Under the pieces are notes generated by a model that saw only the letters and a list, made by a program, of their open reading frames with translations, was not told where the DNA came from and did not search any database. Shown piece after piece: positions 52,213 through 64,000 of a stretch of 64,000 nucleotides of DNA. Source of the stretch: Nymphaea colorata (Eukaryota; Streptophyta; Magnoliopsida; Nymphaeales; Nymphaeaceae). The stretch is from positions 6,666,204-6,730,203 of the forward strand of contig NC_045139.1 in the NCBI RefSeq assembly GCF_008831285.2, written 5' to 3'. Each line of letters opens with the position of its first letter. The first letter of the stretch is position 1. The position numbers were made by a program, and so were the translations under genes.

Positions 52213-55200
52213 TCAGTCAATTTCCCCTTCCTCAACATCACCACCTTCGGGCAAAGCAGAAGCCACAGCAGTATTAGCAGGCAAACCATCATCTTCGTCC
52301 TCGTCATCATCCTTCCTGTATAAACCAAGTTGCTCAAGAGGGTTACGTCCACCAAGCTTGAAACCTGCAGCCATACTATCTTCATAGTGGTCCGGGCTTG
52401 TTTCATCAACAGAGCTTGGCAAATGCTCAGGCAATGGGCCAGACTGAAGCATTTCTAAATCTTTCAGGAACTGGCAATTCTCATCAATCTCAACTGTTTT
52501 CTCCATCTGTAAAATACAGCGCAGATCAAAAACAGTCCACAGTTAAAGAGAGTTTAATTCTGCAGTATATACCTTTTGCAATGCCAGGCGTGCAGCCTCA
52601 CGCTCTCGTTCCCTCTTCTTCTTAGCTTCAGCAGCTGCTGCTGCTTCAGCCTGCCTTCTAGCATCCTCTGCAGCCTTTGCTTCAGCTTGTAATCGTGCTT
52701 TCTCTGGTTCCCAAGTTACAAAACATGGATATAAGTTTTACTGAAACTCTGATGACATCAAAAATTTGCATTTACAAAGTCCCCCCAAGGTGAATTCAAA
52801 TCCTTCTGAAGACGGACTCAACCAAGGTGAATTTTCAAGTCTTGAAATAGTAAAAGACACCTCTAATTTTCATATTTCAACAGCTTACAAAGGATTCCGG
52901 TTCATGTAAAATATATTCCTTAAGGATCATTGTAACTGCATGGCATCAACACTAGATGCTGACACAGAGTTGATTTGTCAATGCAATGACCCTGATGTCA
53001 AAGGCCAAATGCACCCGCCTGGATCTACAACTGGTGTACATTGAATTGTATGTTGACACAAGTTGGGTGCAGTCAGAGACACCACTAACATGTTCAGTAG
53101 TTTATTCTCATAAGCAATTTTGTATTTGTTGCTTTGCTATGTACCAAACTACCACTCCTTAATTTTGTTATGCGTTTAAAACTAAAAGGTCCTCAGCAGT
53201 GTTGTGCATATCTCAAGATACAGGGGTGTACCTTACCTGTACCATGTTGTATCGTACAATACAGCCTCTTATCTTGTGATACACCCCCATAACTATATGA
53301 TGCCATATCTTATAATACGGCCCTTTATCTTGCCATATGCTCGATATCTTACTATACAAGACAGCAGGTAAAAAAAGGCCGCCTGAAACACCATTTTTTT
53401 CCTTTTGGGTTTTAAAAAACCCTCACCTGACTCCTACACACACTTAGGGAGTTGAATGTGAGGGAGATCTTGCCACTTAAGGAAGAAAAACATCAATTTG
53501 AAGCTACATTTGCCAATGGAAGATTGATCCGCGGTTGAAGAAATAAGGGCCTTTTTTGTATTTCCCTCAACTTCGTGTGGTTGATAGCGTTGATCATTTG
53601 CTATTTGCATTGGACAAGTTTATCTCATGATGTATAAGACTTTAAACTTATTTCTGAATGTGTCATGAGTTATGAAATTATGATTATGTTATGTTGAACT
53701 GAAGAATGTTTCATTTTTATAAGTCTGAATTTATGTATGACATGTTTTATTATAGAAAACATGTTTTCTTGATTTTTTTTTCTTATTTTTTTTCTTGAAT
53801 TAACAGATAAATTTCCGATATGTCTGCAATATATCACAATATTTTGTATCTATTGGCTTGATAAACACAAACTACCTATGTCACATAGGTGCAGGGTGCG
53901 GGTTCCAGTGCGGGTGCCGGAGCAGCACATTCCAAAAAATTTAGGTGCAGCAGTGGGCAAGGGTAATTTTGTATTATTATTATATACACAAACACACACA
54001 CACATAACAAAATTGTCACCACTATCTACATTCGGTGCTAAGTAAAATGCCAAAATCTAAATCAGTAAATGGTAAATGAGTAAATGTTTACAATACACTT
54101 CAAATATCGGTGCTAACTGGTTAACAGACATTGCAGTAAAACAGATCAAATCATGGACACTATAAAAAAACAGCAAAACCCAGCAGAAATTAGTCATAAA
54201 AACATGCTATGCAAGTAAACATTAAACAACAGTATAACCATCATTGCAGCAAAACAAAAACTGATCTAGGTGAAAAACATTAACACTTTAACAGTCAAAC
54301 TCAAGCATGTAGTGTATACCATGAGAATTTGAAAACAGCGATCAAACAATTCCACGTTTCAGAAAATAATCATCAAATACTGAACATCACAAAAAGGAAC
54401 TGTAAAACAGTAAAACACGCTGCAAATATGAGCAAATGCCTAACGGAGTAGCAATCATCATTCCTAAAAGATAAAGGCGACAAAAACAATAATCGAATTA
54501 AAGAGAAACAGCAATGAAAACCAAACACGCAAGCTGCAGTAAGAAATCGACTAGATGGATCTCTGACTCGCAGCTGATTTCTCACACATTTGGGTGGAGA
54601 CCCACCAGCCAGAGCTTCTAAACGCCAAATGGAGATTGACCAGAGGTCTTGCGCCAGCTGCCTTGCACTAGAGATGCATTGAAGGCTGTCGCTGGTTGTT
54701 GGAAGATAGCATGCCGGTCTCATGTCGCCGGAAAACTGTGAAGATCGCCAAGACACACACACAACAGCAAGGCACCTCAAGGGTGAACAAAGGGCTTTCA
54801 AGTAAGTCAAAGCCCTAATCCCCTTTTGTTTTATGTTTTAACTTTTAACAAATGATTAAAAAAAATAAAAAACAGACAAATGTAAACTTGACACGGTTGA
54901 CCGCACTTGACTCATGTTTGACCCGAGACAGGTGCGCACCAACATCGGACAATCTAGGTCGGGTGCAGTCAGCTGCACCTGATTCTCATTAACTGGCTTT
55001 GGGTGCGTGTCGGAGCCGCACCCACACCCGAGTTGTGTCGACTCAGGTGCAGCACTGAAAATGCAGCATCAGTGTGATATAGCAGACTACTATCACTTTA
55101 CAACATTGGTCCTCAGTATAATTCCTAGCCTAACTCATTTAGTCATTTCATCAATTGACTATCACATCATTCATCTAGACTTCTAGTCATGTCTACTATT

Positions 55201-58200
55201 TGTTTGATTTATTTTATTTGACTATATTGTGAGTTTTGATCAATCATAAAGTTCTTAAACAACCTTTTGTTGTTCTTTCGATAATCTAGAAAACGCTAGT
55301 TCATGTGTGCGAAAGAGAGAGAGGAAGAAAAAGATTGGGATGGGGGTGGGTTGGAGGAGGAGGGAGAGGGAGAAAGAGAGTGTGTAACTCTAACAAATCC
55401 AGGCACCTAAGAAACATATTTTGGCGTGTTCTTGTCTTATTGCTTATTCTTTATGAACCATGTCTGAGTGTGAAAAATACAATGCAAAACCATTCTTGAC
55501 CGCCAAATTTCAATGTCATACGAACTCTTCATTTTTTTTTTGTTTTTACTCACTTTGAGGAAACATCAACGCATGAAAACCAACAACTTTAAGTTGTTAA
55601 CATATTTTATGCACCTAAATCAATTATAAGATAACGTTATAAGGTCAGGCTATGTAACAAGGACATGAACAATAAAAGAGGCGTTTGGATTTGCCTGGAT
55701 ACAAACCGCCTAGAATGCTTGTGTATACAAAATATTTCAACATGTATAAGAGAAGCCCAAGACATGACGTTGCCTGAGAAAGACCCTCCAACCATGTCAA
55801 CCTGTTGTTGAGCTTCAAATAGCAAAACCTAGTAAACCCACATTGAAATAGAGCCCATGAATTGTCCTCAGTTCTCTAGGATTATCGATTTGCAAGTCGC
55901 ATTTATAGGACAAGTAAGCAGAATAACATTTGCAACAAATTATGATTTTGAGTCAACAATTTGTAGCATGGTTTTTTTGGGGTCCTGCCATGCAATTCCT
56001 TCTTGTGAGGGTCCACCTTTCTAAACTTGATAAACACACAGCAATGACATGCATGGGAGAATTGTTCATATTTTAGGAGAAATCTAAAATAAAACCAGGT
56101 CATTCACACGACAGACCCACACATGAATCCTCTTAGAGGAGCCAAGCAAACTTCTGTCAAAGCATTGAGAAGACCTGGCCCAACAAGAGGGCGGCTGGGA
56201 CTGGGGGAACATGTACAGGCACTCACACTAATGCAACGGGACTGAGGGAACACCCACTCACACTAATGCAATTCACAGTCACATGTTTTGGAACCATGAG
56301 TAAAAGCATGATCTGAAAACACTCAAGTTGTAAGTAAATGATCTCCAATATGATTCATTACTTACTGCCAAAATTTTTTTGTTCTTGCTTTAACGCCATA
56401 ATAGGGCTACAAAAGAGCAACTCTGGTTTGGGATGAAGAAAATATGCCCCAAAAGAACTGGTTATGATTCCAACACCAGCAAAGACAAGAAAATGGCAGA
56501 ACCATAGAAGCTGTATGATCCCTCATCAGCAAACATGAGAAAACCATGTCAGTCAGCACAAATGCCAAAATAAGTGTTTCACATGCTTTCAATAGAAACA
56601 TACACAAATATATCCTCTTCAAAGGCCAGAATAAAGCGCTGGAATGCTCTGACCTTGATGGCACCCTTTGGCATATAAATTGGCATAGAGAATTTACTGG
56701 GGCCTTTTTCAAATTCATTAACTTATAGGTGATTTGTATCCCTGAGTAATTGCGATTGACAAATCTATCCCAACATTTGCACAACTGTGTACCTGCTATC
56801 CCAATGAGAGCAAGCACAAGAGGCATAATATGTATCCAGTAAGTTGGAATTTGATTGCAAAATTCCAAGTGGCTATCATAACTTCAACAGTTTCATCAGA
56901 CATCCAAAATAAAACACTTTTTAGTTGGCTTCAAGCATCATTATAAGCTGGAAGATGTACAAATATAACAGGATTTAATAGTATAATCCACTAAATTTAT
57001 TGGCCATAGCATGTCTATGATTCTGGATTTCAAGATGAATCTATCAGATGGCACATAAAAAAATTGTTTCCATCTAAACTAATATTGCCTAGGTCTCACT
57101 TGAAATCCGAAGTTAATATTTTATCCCATAATAAAAGCCAGAAGTAAGAATTGATTAAAATATAAATCTTTTTAACAAAGAGTGAATAGCTTTTTCCAAC
57201 CCCCATAATCAATGAGAGGGAACCACATTCTTTCTTTGTCCAATTCCAACACTAGCTGCACTAGTGCCGTTCAATGTCAAAGCACATATTCCTCCCTCAC
57301 TCAGCTTGAAAAGCAATAGAAACAACAGAAACACAAACACATGCATTTGCATTTGCTAGAAGAAATATTCAAGATTCAGTAGACAGTAATGAAAGCTAAC
57401 CTTCTCTTTTCTGTCTTTCAAGTTCTTCTCGCTCAAGTCTCAGTTTCTCAGGATCTCCCTTATCACCCTGCCCCAGAAATGAAAAGGACCAAAATGCTTC
57501 ACATTCAAAATATTTATATTCTAATTCTTACTTCATATAAACTCACTTGAAATATTTAACCTGATCAAGTGTCTTCTCACGAGCTTTAAGAATTGTGTCA
57601 GCAAATCGGCTCCTCAGTAATGCTGCTCGATAGAGCTTGTCTGGGGAGACCTGCCTTCCAGAAGGAGCATTCTCCCCTAAAATGTTCGTAGCAAAAACAT
57701 AAGTTGATGCATCTACAAATGCTAACCACCTCTCATTCTCAAACTTCTCTCCTGCCCGAATCATGCTTACCCTCATTCTGACTGTCAGCTCCACTCGAGA
57801 CAGCTTTAGATTGTGAATTCTGCTCAAGCTCAGCCAACTCACTGACAGGACCTATAAAAATAGGTGCCAAAGTCATCAAGACCACTCTCACAAATATCGT
57901 TCAAGGGAAAACATCAGCAAGGTTTTTCTTGGGTATTTTTCCGCAAAGTTTTTCTTGGGAAAATCTCAACAAATTTTTTAAAAAATAAAAAATCCTAAAA
58001 CGTAGAAAAAATAAAACAAGTGAGAAACTAATAAAAAGTGAAAATTTGTGAAAAAAATCACAAGAAAATCACGGGAAAATCACAAGATATTCATTTTCAC
58101 GAAGATTTTCCCAATATTTGTTTTATTTGTTTTTCTCGCAAATATCATGAGATTCTTGAAAATCTCACGATATCTGTTGACAATGATTAAGACACCCACT

Positions 58201-61200
58201 AAGCAAAAAGTCAATGCAAATAGCATTTAGATGATATTCATGAATCATAATATCACTATAATAACAATACAGAAGCATCATGTATTTGAGAACTCACAAC
58301 TTCCATCATCAGTCTGGAACTTTTCACTTCCTGTTTGGTCCAGAGATGGTCCAGAACATATTGTTTCCTAAAAAAGAAGATGTTACAACGTATGATTCTA
58401 TAAAACAAAGACAATCCCAAAACCAAAGGAAGAACATTAGAAAATTTTTCTTAAAACAGAAATAAGAAATAACAAAGTGCAATCAGTGATTTGAAAATTG
58501 TGACATGCTACCTTTGATTAGATAAATAAATGAATAACAGACCTTAGTAGCCACTACAGGGGATATAGCCTTAGCACCATCCGTTCCACTGTCAGAAGAG
58601 CTTCCAGAATCTGAATCTGCACCACAACATGCAGTTTAAACCAAGAAAATAAGAAGCAATAGCAAGCCTTAGTCCAATCATGGAAGGCAGAACTGCATGT
58701 CAAACATAATACTGGATGAGGGACCCTTGACAATGAAACCCAGTGACACCCCTCTTCCAGCAAATCAGAGAAGTAAATATACCAGTAGGAGAAGAAACCA
58801 GGCCATGGTCAAAAATTATGGTTCAAAGACACTATCTTTCTGTAGATACCACTCATAAAAGCATCCAAATTATGCAAATAAATACAAGTATTCTTCTCGA
58901 ACATCATTTATTCATACATTAACTAATTAACTTCTTGAATGATACTTCTCAGCATGTAGTGCTTAATCCCACATCTTAGAACGATACTTCTCAGCGTGTA
59001 GCACTTAATCCCACATCACAGAGCATGCCAAAGGAACTCACATGCAGAAAACAAATTTAAATCAATTTAAACCCCTTGGAACATAATATAATACAAAAGT
59101 CTCACCAAAGTACTGCATGGTAAGAAAAAAAGCAGCCGAAATTCTTTTCTTATTGAACATAATTACGTAGTTTTTATTTAAAACAAGTTTATTGCATCGA
59201 TTCTCTATTTTACAAAATCATTCCTACCTATTTTCTTCTTATGATCTCAACAACTATTTTCATCGAAAAATTAGGATCCTTATATATTCATTTATTTATT
59301 TATTTATTTATTTATTAAAAAGAGAGAGAGAGAGAGAGAGAGAGACTGGTATTTCCCATACACTTATTTCCCAGACGAGACTGGACCAATCTGCGCAGTC
59401 CAATTTGTGTTGATCAACGGTAGAAATTAAAGGTGCAGTTGCATTTTTTATTTATTTATCCATTTCTTCCCTGCTTAAAGAAAGAAAGAGAGGGGTCCAC
59501 ACCGTTCTCTCCTCCCTTCTCTCTCCTCTATGCCTCATCTCTGTTACCAGATATCTGAATATTCTTGCCCTGCAGAGGTCTTTTGATCCTGAATATGGTA
59601 GAATTGATATTGCAATGTAAAAAGCTTGGATGTGACCCAACATTTAACAAACAGCCACCAGTTTCAAATACTTTTTAAATCACTAGCTAACTCGAAAAGT
59701 TTTGTGCTACAAGGAAAAAAGAAAATCTGTAAGAGAAAATATCTAGGCAGGCACAATTCAACCTCCTTTTTTTTTCTCATCAGGATAGCCACGACCATAC
59801 AACTTAGAAACAGTGAACTCCAAAATCTAGGTAAACCCCAACTGAGCATCCATCTCCAGTTGTGATCACAGAAAAAGACAATCACCAAAAAAAATTCCAC
59901 CTAACGCTTGAAATGTTGACAAAAAACAAGTGAATTTAAGCAAAAGGAAAATACAAAAAAGGTTCTATAGCAGGTGCTATGTTAGGTGAGAATATTCAGA
60001 TTATTTGGTAATTGGTATGATGCAGAGAGGAGGGACAGAGAGAGCACAGAACAGGATTGGCACCTCACTTTCCCCTTTTAAGCAGGGGCAAGATGGAGAA
60101 ATAGAAAAAGGCAACTGCACTTTTAATTTGCACCATCTGATCAAAGGAAATTGGACGGTCCAGATGATTCCATTCTCAGCTGGGAGATAGGTGTCCAGCA
60201 AATAACAGTTTTTCTTTCATATATACAGTGATACCATTCTATTTGGAAATGTCGTATATCATTTACACAATTATGAAATGCCAAACCACATGAGTGGCTC
60301 TTTACAATATCAAGTGGTGGAGCACAAACCACTGGAAGAAGACGCAGAATCACTACTTGAGCTGCTTGAACTACTGCATTTGCCACCACGTGCCACCATA
60401 TCCTTTTCTATTTCAACAGGAGGGTAGCTCGAAACAGGAGGATCATTTCCACCAATGTCGACATCCTCATCTGCGGGTTCATTTCCTGATAGAAGAAAAT
60501 GGAGACAGATGTGGTTGCTGAGCATCAAACGTTCTCAATCATGCAAAAGCGAATGAAAGTGACAAAAGGACAAGGAAAAAACTAAAAAGACAAACCTTTG
60601 CAAGGTTGTAAAGAATAGTTGCTAAGCCCAGACTCATTTAAAACCTGTCTCAGTAAACCAAAAGACATCTAGTCATAACCATGATCCAAATGGGACAAGC
60701 AATGAAGGCTAACTCAAGCTACGCTGCACATCTCAGAGAGATAAAGGGTACCTCCACTTCAGTGGGCTCCACGTCAATCAGCTCTGCTTTCTGTTGTGGT
60801 TCTTGGCTCTTGTTTAGGTAGTCATCCAATAGCTTACGCAACGTAAACAACACATCATCACTCAGAGAATCTATATCAATCTCTATTTCATCTTCACCAT
60901 TCTGGTTAGTGGTCTGGCTATGGCCTCTTAAGAAGTCAACAACATGCTCTAGCATGTCACCTGTCAGATTCTCCAAATCTCTGCTCAGCTTGTGCTTCTC
61001 TGCATCGGACATGATACGTTTGGCACTGTCTACCTTGACTTTGTCATTGGCATCTGAGACTTTCCGCTTCTTAGGCTGAGGCTGTTTTTCCTTTTCCTGT
61101 TGACTCTGCTCCGAAACGGCCAAATCTGAAGCTGCTGCCGGTATGCTGTTCTGAGATCTACATGGCTGAGCATTTATTGCAGCTATCTTCTTCTCGATTG

Positions 61201-62140
61201 CTTTCCATCTTACTTCAAAAAATTTGTTGAGTGTGTCGGCCATAAAATGAACATCATTGCCAGGTGGATTATAAGTCATCGCGTTAGAGAAAGTAAGCCT
61301 AACGTCCGCTGCAAATGCATGAGGGCTAGAGTACGCTCCGGAGGCAAGAGTGCTCCTAATCGTCCCCAGGTCCATTGGGTGCTTGATGATATGGAAGTAA
61401 TCAGGAATCTTTAGTTTAACGGTGTCTACCGGGACATTGAACACCCAGCCAAACTGGTGAGTCATTAGACGCTTAAGCAGATTCTCACACTGTGTCATCA
61501 CTGATAAATCCTTGTATTTTGCCTTTTTAGCATCTGCATTAGCCGATTCAAATCTTCCAGATGGCCCACGCTTCAAACCACCTCCATGTTTGCCAGCAGA
61601 AGTCTGGCTTCTCACACGGCCAGACGACAATTCGGGTAAATCTACATGACTTGCCTTCTTATTTGACTTTCCCTTGCCATTTGCACTAACTGAAGGACCG
61701 ACCGCTGCCTTTTCAACTGTGGGCTTCCAGCTACGGACACCGCTGGAAGATGATAAAGCAATCCCGTTAGAACACCTTGAAGCTATCTTCTTTTGAAGAC
61801 CCCGAACCTGTTCCAGCTCAACCCTAAGCTTCCTCGCCAGTTCCCGCCGTTCTGATCTAGACATATTTGCAATAGAAAAAACCTTTAACGGGACGCCCAA
61901 AGCATCGGACCTATCCACATTCAGACTCATCAATTTCCTCTTGGGTGCGCATGAATCCTCCGAAGCCGTTAATTCAGCATCAATCCTACCAGAACTACAG
62001 AAACCCCCACTATCTGAATGAGCAGCATTATTGTGTAACCCCGCCCCATCGGATTCACCCGTAGTTTCGAGCCTGTAATTGGAAACAAAATTTTCCGAGT
62101 ATCTCCTCGACAGCTTCTGTGATTTCCCCATCGCAACCAT
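52213..62140 (-). CDS. GTE8: Bromodomain protein of the GTE family (GTE8-like), bromodomain plus NET domain
   Basis: Plant BET-related transcription factor that binds acetylated histone lysines. Ten coding exons: 62140-60752, 60644-60596, 60485-60330, 58616-58543, 58367-58301, 57851-57771, 57676-57561, 57467-57401, 52703-52573 and 52506-52213 (stop), all GT-AG with phases that close, giving 807 residues. Residues about 214-320 form the bromodomain ([12 protein letters not shown] to [10 protein letters not shown]), with the acetyl-lysine-binding Asn in MTYNPPGND (about 291). Residues about 375-445 are the NET domain ([40 protein letters not shown]). Then come a Ser-rich acidic segment, [20 protein letters not shown], a long charged helix rich in Ala, Glu, Lys and Arg, and an acidic end (VEEGEID). 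The start [13 protein letters not shown] is the first in-frame ATG. The helix is split by a 4.7 kb intron carrying a hAT-like element. The symbol is by similarity; GTE9, GTE10 and GTE12 are close relatives. Confidence 0.94.
53190..53870. repeat. Probable degenerate repeat with TATCTTRTRATAC words
   Basis: In the large GTE intron, about 53190-53380 holds several imperfect copies of a motif of the type CCTCTTATCTTGTGATAC (also GGCCCTTTATCTTGCCATATG). The region looks like transposon debris and ends next to the hAT-like element at 53876. I could not define its ends. Confidence 0.35.
53876..55082. mobile_element. Non-autonomous hAT-like element in a GTE intron (copy 2)
   Basis: The left end CTATGTCACATAGGTG is identical to that of the element in PTAC10 intron 7. 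The right end, as reverse complement, is CTATATCACACTGATG (12 of 16 matches). Flanking 8-mers CAAACTAC (53868-53875) and CAGACTAC (55083-55090) agree at 7 of 8 positions, consistent with an aged target duplication. The right 200 bp (TTGACTCATGTTTGACCCGA, CACACCCGAGTTGTGTCGA) matches copy 1, but the middle (about 54060-54800) does not. An open frame at 54373-54810 (minus) has no recognisable domain. Confidence 0.75.
57910..58190. repeat. AT-rich dispersed repeat in a GTE intron
   Basis: Shares the motif order TTTTTCTTGGG, GTGAGAAACTAATAA, then TCACGATATCTGTTGAC with the repeat in PTAC10 intron 8 (21615-22035). It contains many short AAAATCACAAG and TCACGATAT words. It has no coding capacity. 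Confidence 0.5.
58939..59022. repeat. Tandem duplication of 42 bp in a GTE intron
   Basis: Two units containing GATACTTCTCAGC followed by TGTAG, GCTTAATCCCACATC or CACTTAATCCCACATC begin 42 bp apart. It is intronic and non-coding. Confidence 0.85.
59280..59346. repeat. Compound microsatellite (TTTA)n then (GA)n in a GTE intron
   Basis: A TTTATTTATTTA run is followed directly by GAGAGAGAGAGA, within the intron between the 58616 and 60330 exon boundaries. Confidence 0.93.
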
Positions 62141-62263
62141 GAACCTACCGGCAATTCCAATGATTCCCTGCACTTTCCACCATCCCCTATGGAAACCGAA
62201 GACACCATGAAAAAATCGCGAAGCGAACCATCTCGACAATGCCGAAATCTTCAATACCCAAGA

Positions 62264-62484
62264 CTGCAAGAAACCAAATCCAATCCGTCCAAACAGCACG
62301 GACCCACCTCCGAATTTCTCCTCCCGAATCAACAGATGCACTAACCACAAAGAATCCAAAACACAGCACAAGAAACCCAAACCCTAACTGCGCGAATGCA
62401 CGATCACCACCACTCTTGATAAAGGAGAATCACGCAGAACAAGAAAAACCCAAATCGCTAAATTGAAAAGAAATAATAATTTAC
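62264..62484 (-). other. Probable 5' UTR intron of the GTE gene
   Basis: Read on the minus strand, a donor CTG|GTAAATT at 62485/62484 and an acceptor TTCTTGCAG|TC at 62264/62263 bound a 221-bp stretch between the GA-rich leader and the start codon. Leader introns are common in plant GTE genes, but here the call rests only on the two splice-site matches. Confidence 0.45.
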
Positions 62485-62565
62485 CAGGAAGTGATCCTAA
62501 AAATCGAATGCAAAACCTGGATCTGGGCACCGCGATGGCGCGATCCCTCCTCTTCCTTCTTCGAA

Positions 62566-62614
62566 GTTAGAGAGAGAGAGAGAGAGAGAGAGAGAACAGA
62601 GAACGAGAGAGAGG
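62566..62614. repeat. GA microsatellite in the GTE leader/promoter
   Basis: A GAGAGA run (CTCTCT in the gene's sense) lies about 430 bp upstream of the GTE start codon, near where transcription would begin if the leader intron is real. Confidence 0.85.
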
Positions 62615-62629
62615 GCAGATTTGGAACTA

Positions 62630-64000
62630 TATAGTAATCAAGAGAACCCGCGCTCGCCCGCCTCATCGACCCTATACTTATAGAGACGCGGGCGAGGCAC
62701 CCTGGCTCATCCCGGCCGTCCATCTTGGGCCCTATCCGACGGCTGTGAGGGTTTCACGTTCCCGCCCTCCGTTTTTCACCTCGTGCCCCTGGAGGTTGGT
62801 TTCATGCACTTCACGCCCACGGCCCACTCCTCCCAACCTCCAAATAAAAATAAAATTTTTTTTAATAAATTGCTGCTTTTGAATTATTCATTAAATCTTA
62901 ATTATAAATTATTTTCCGAATTTTCAATATAACCAACAGCAACAATTAAACCGGTTCGACCAATTTGATATAACTCAACCCTAATCTACCTTTTTGTAAA
63001 ATGGTTTACCTCGATAGCGGCGGTGATGGCATGGAAATTGCTTCCGTTGAAAACAATTATAACCCTAGATGATTCATTCTTTACATTTTCTAATCCTACT
63101 TTTAAATCATTTGAGATAAAGTGAATAAGTTTTTAAAAATGTAAGTCTCAAGATCTCAAAACTTTCATAAACATTTAAGATTTTAAGAACGTTAAACAAT
63201 ACAACCCCTCTCTTGAATTTCTTTATTATTAAAGCTGCTTCAAGTCCAACGCCAGGCGAATCGTTTTAGAAAGTTTCACTTGAAAGGAGTGAAGAAAGAT
63301 TCAGAAATTTCTCGTTACTGTTGCGTTTTCTTTTTTTATGTACTTTAAAATAAGAAAAAAAACCCACTCTCTCTCTAGTGCAACCATTGAGTTGGCGGCA
63401 TGTTGTAGCTTCTGGAGTGTTGATCTTAGGATTAAAGGTGCCGTTATTGAAGCCAAGTTGACTGGTTCTTGTACCCTTCATTCTCTCCCCCGTCCAAAGA
63501 GGAGAAGGGGCTCGAAGACATTACAATTGGAGTCAAGTCATCAACTGTTAGGCAGTCGCGGTTCCACTACCATAATCCTCAACTTTTTATACTAACCAAA
63601 ATGACAAAATTATAAAATATAAAACCCTGTGGCTGGTACCACGTCCTTCGGGTTCATAGCTACTATGCAAATTGTTTTCTAACAGCTGTCGAAAGAGGGC
63701 CAGATTTTAAACATGTCGATCTTGCAACACATGAATTTTTGTACCGTTTCATGTGCTGATTGAGATGGGGATGACGTTTATCAACTCCAATTGCAATACA
63801 GTACTTTGAGTGTGCTCTAAAATGTCTTAAGGTGCTATAGAAAACTGACTCTTGTCAGCCACACAGGATTTATTTGTTTTTAATAAAGAGAACGGAAGCT
63901 TCATCTTTTTGAAGAATCCAATGAAGTGCCAATATAACCTTCCTCTGCATAGTTGAAAGAAATGTTACCAATATTGGAATCGGCATCATATCAGTTTGCT
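62630..64000. other. Upstream flank of the GTE gene, no gene seen
   Basis: The first 200 bases include the GTE promoter region with several C-rich segments. From about 62840 to the window end the DNA is AT-rich, with no long open frame, RNA gene or defined repeat that I can support. Confidence 0.55.

Noticed and set aside
54373..54810. 145-codon frame on the minus strand within the hAT-like copy 2
   Set aside because: No transposase or host-protein feature recognised; not shared with copy 1. Left as part of the element.
62141..62380. 80-codon N-terminal extension of the GTE frame
   Set aside because: The open frame extends upstream only from a TTG, has no in-frame ATG, and crosses a probable leader intron; the extension is not family-like.
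1..64000. CRISPR arrays, operons, rRNA genes, intact tRNA genes, organelle insertions
   Set aside because: None seen; the window is plant nuclear DNA, and the only tRNA-like signal is the SINE-type block at 37397-37446.

Overview
This window is nuclear DNA of a flowering plant. It has large GT-AG introns (up to about 4.7 kb), AT-rich intergenic DNA, many microsatellites and several DNA-transposon remnants. Its genes are plant-specific: a plastid PEP-associated protein, a glyoxysomal malate synthase ending in SKL, a plant GTE bromodomain protein and a CDKG kinase. I cannot name the species, or decide between monocot, eudicot and magnoliid, from the sequence alone.

Layout. (1) About 1-3710, plus strand: the 3' part of a CDKG/CDK11-type kinase whose upstream exons lie outside the window. 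(2) 3711-13440: gene-poor DNA with several local tandem duplications. (3) 13593-25587, plus: a complete 12-exon gene for PTAC10/PAP3, an S1-domain subunit of the plastid transcription machinery. It has an overlapping upstream ORF, a duplicated splice donor and a 1.1 kb hAT-like element in intron 7. (4) 29677-32461, minus: a two-exon ankyrin-repeat gene with a one-base frame break in exon 1. (5) 32462-41738: 9 kb of gene-free, repeat-bearing DNA. (6) 41739-45579, plus: a five-exon DUF212 membrane protein gene. (7) 46417-49510, minus: a four-exon malate synthase gene, convergent with the DUF212 gene, with one GC-AG intron. (8) 50361-50802: a short hAT-type MITE with an exact 8-bp target duplication. 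(9) 52213-62140, minus: a ten-coding-exon GTE8-like bromodomain/NET gene whose largest intron holds a second copy of the element found in PTAC10. (10) 62630-64000: no gene seen.

The genes are ordinary single-copy housekeeping or regulatory genes (cell cycle/splicing kinase, chloroplast transcription, glyoxylate cycle, acetyl-lysine reading). Nothing suggests a cluster or shared pathway. Every intron phase of the five complete gene models was checked by codon arithmetic, and the only failure is the single base in the ankyrin gene. I did not find a new multi-gene system. The most interesting signals are the two related hAT-like elements with shared ends and different middles, the tandem duplication that copied a PTAC10 splice donor in frame, the overlapping uORF of PTAC10, and the frame break in the ankyrin gene.
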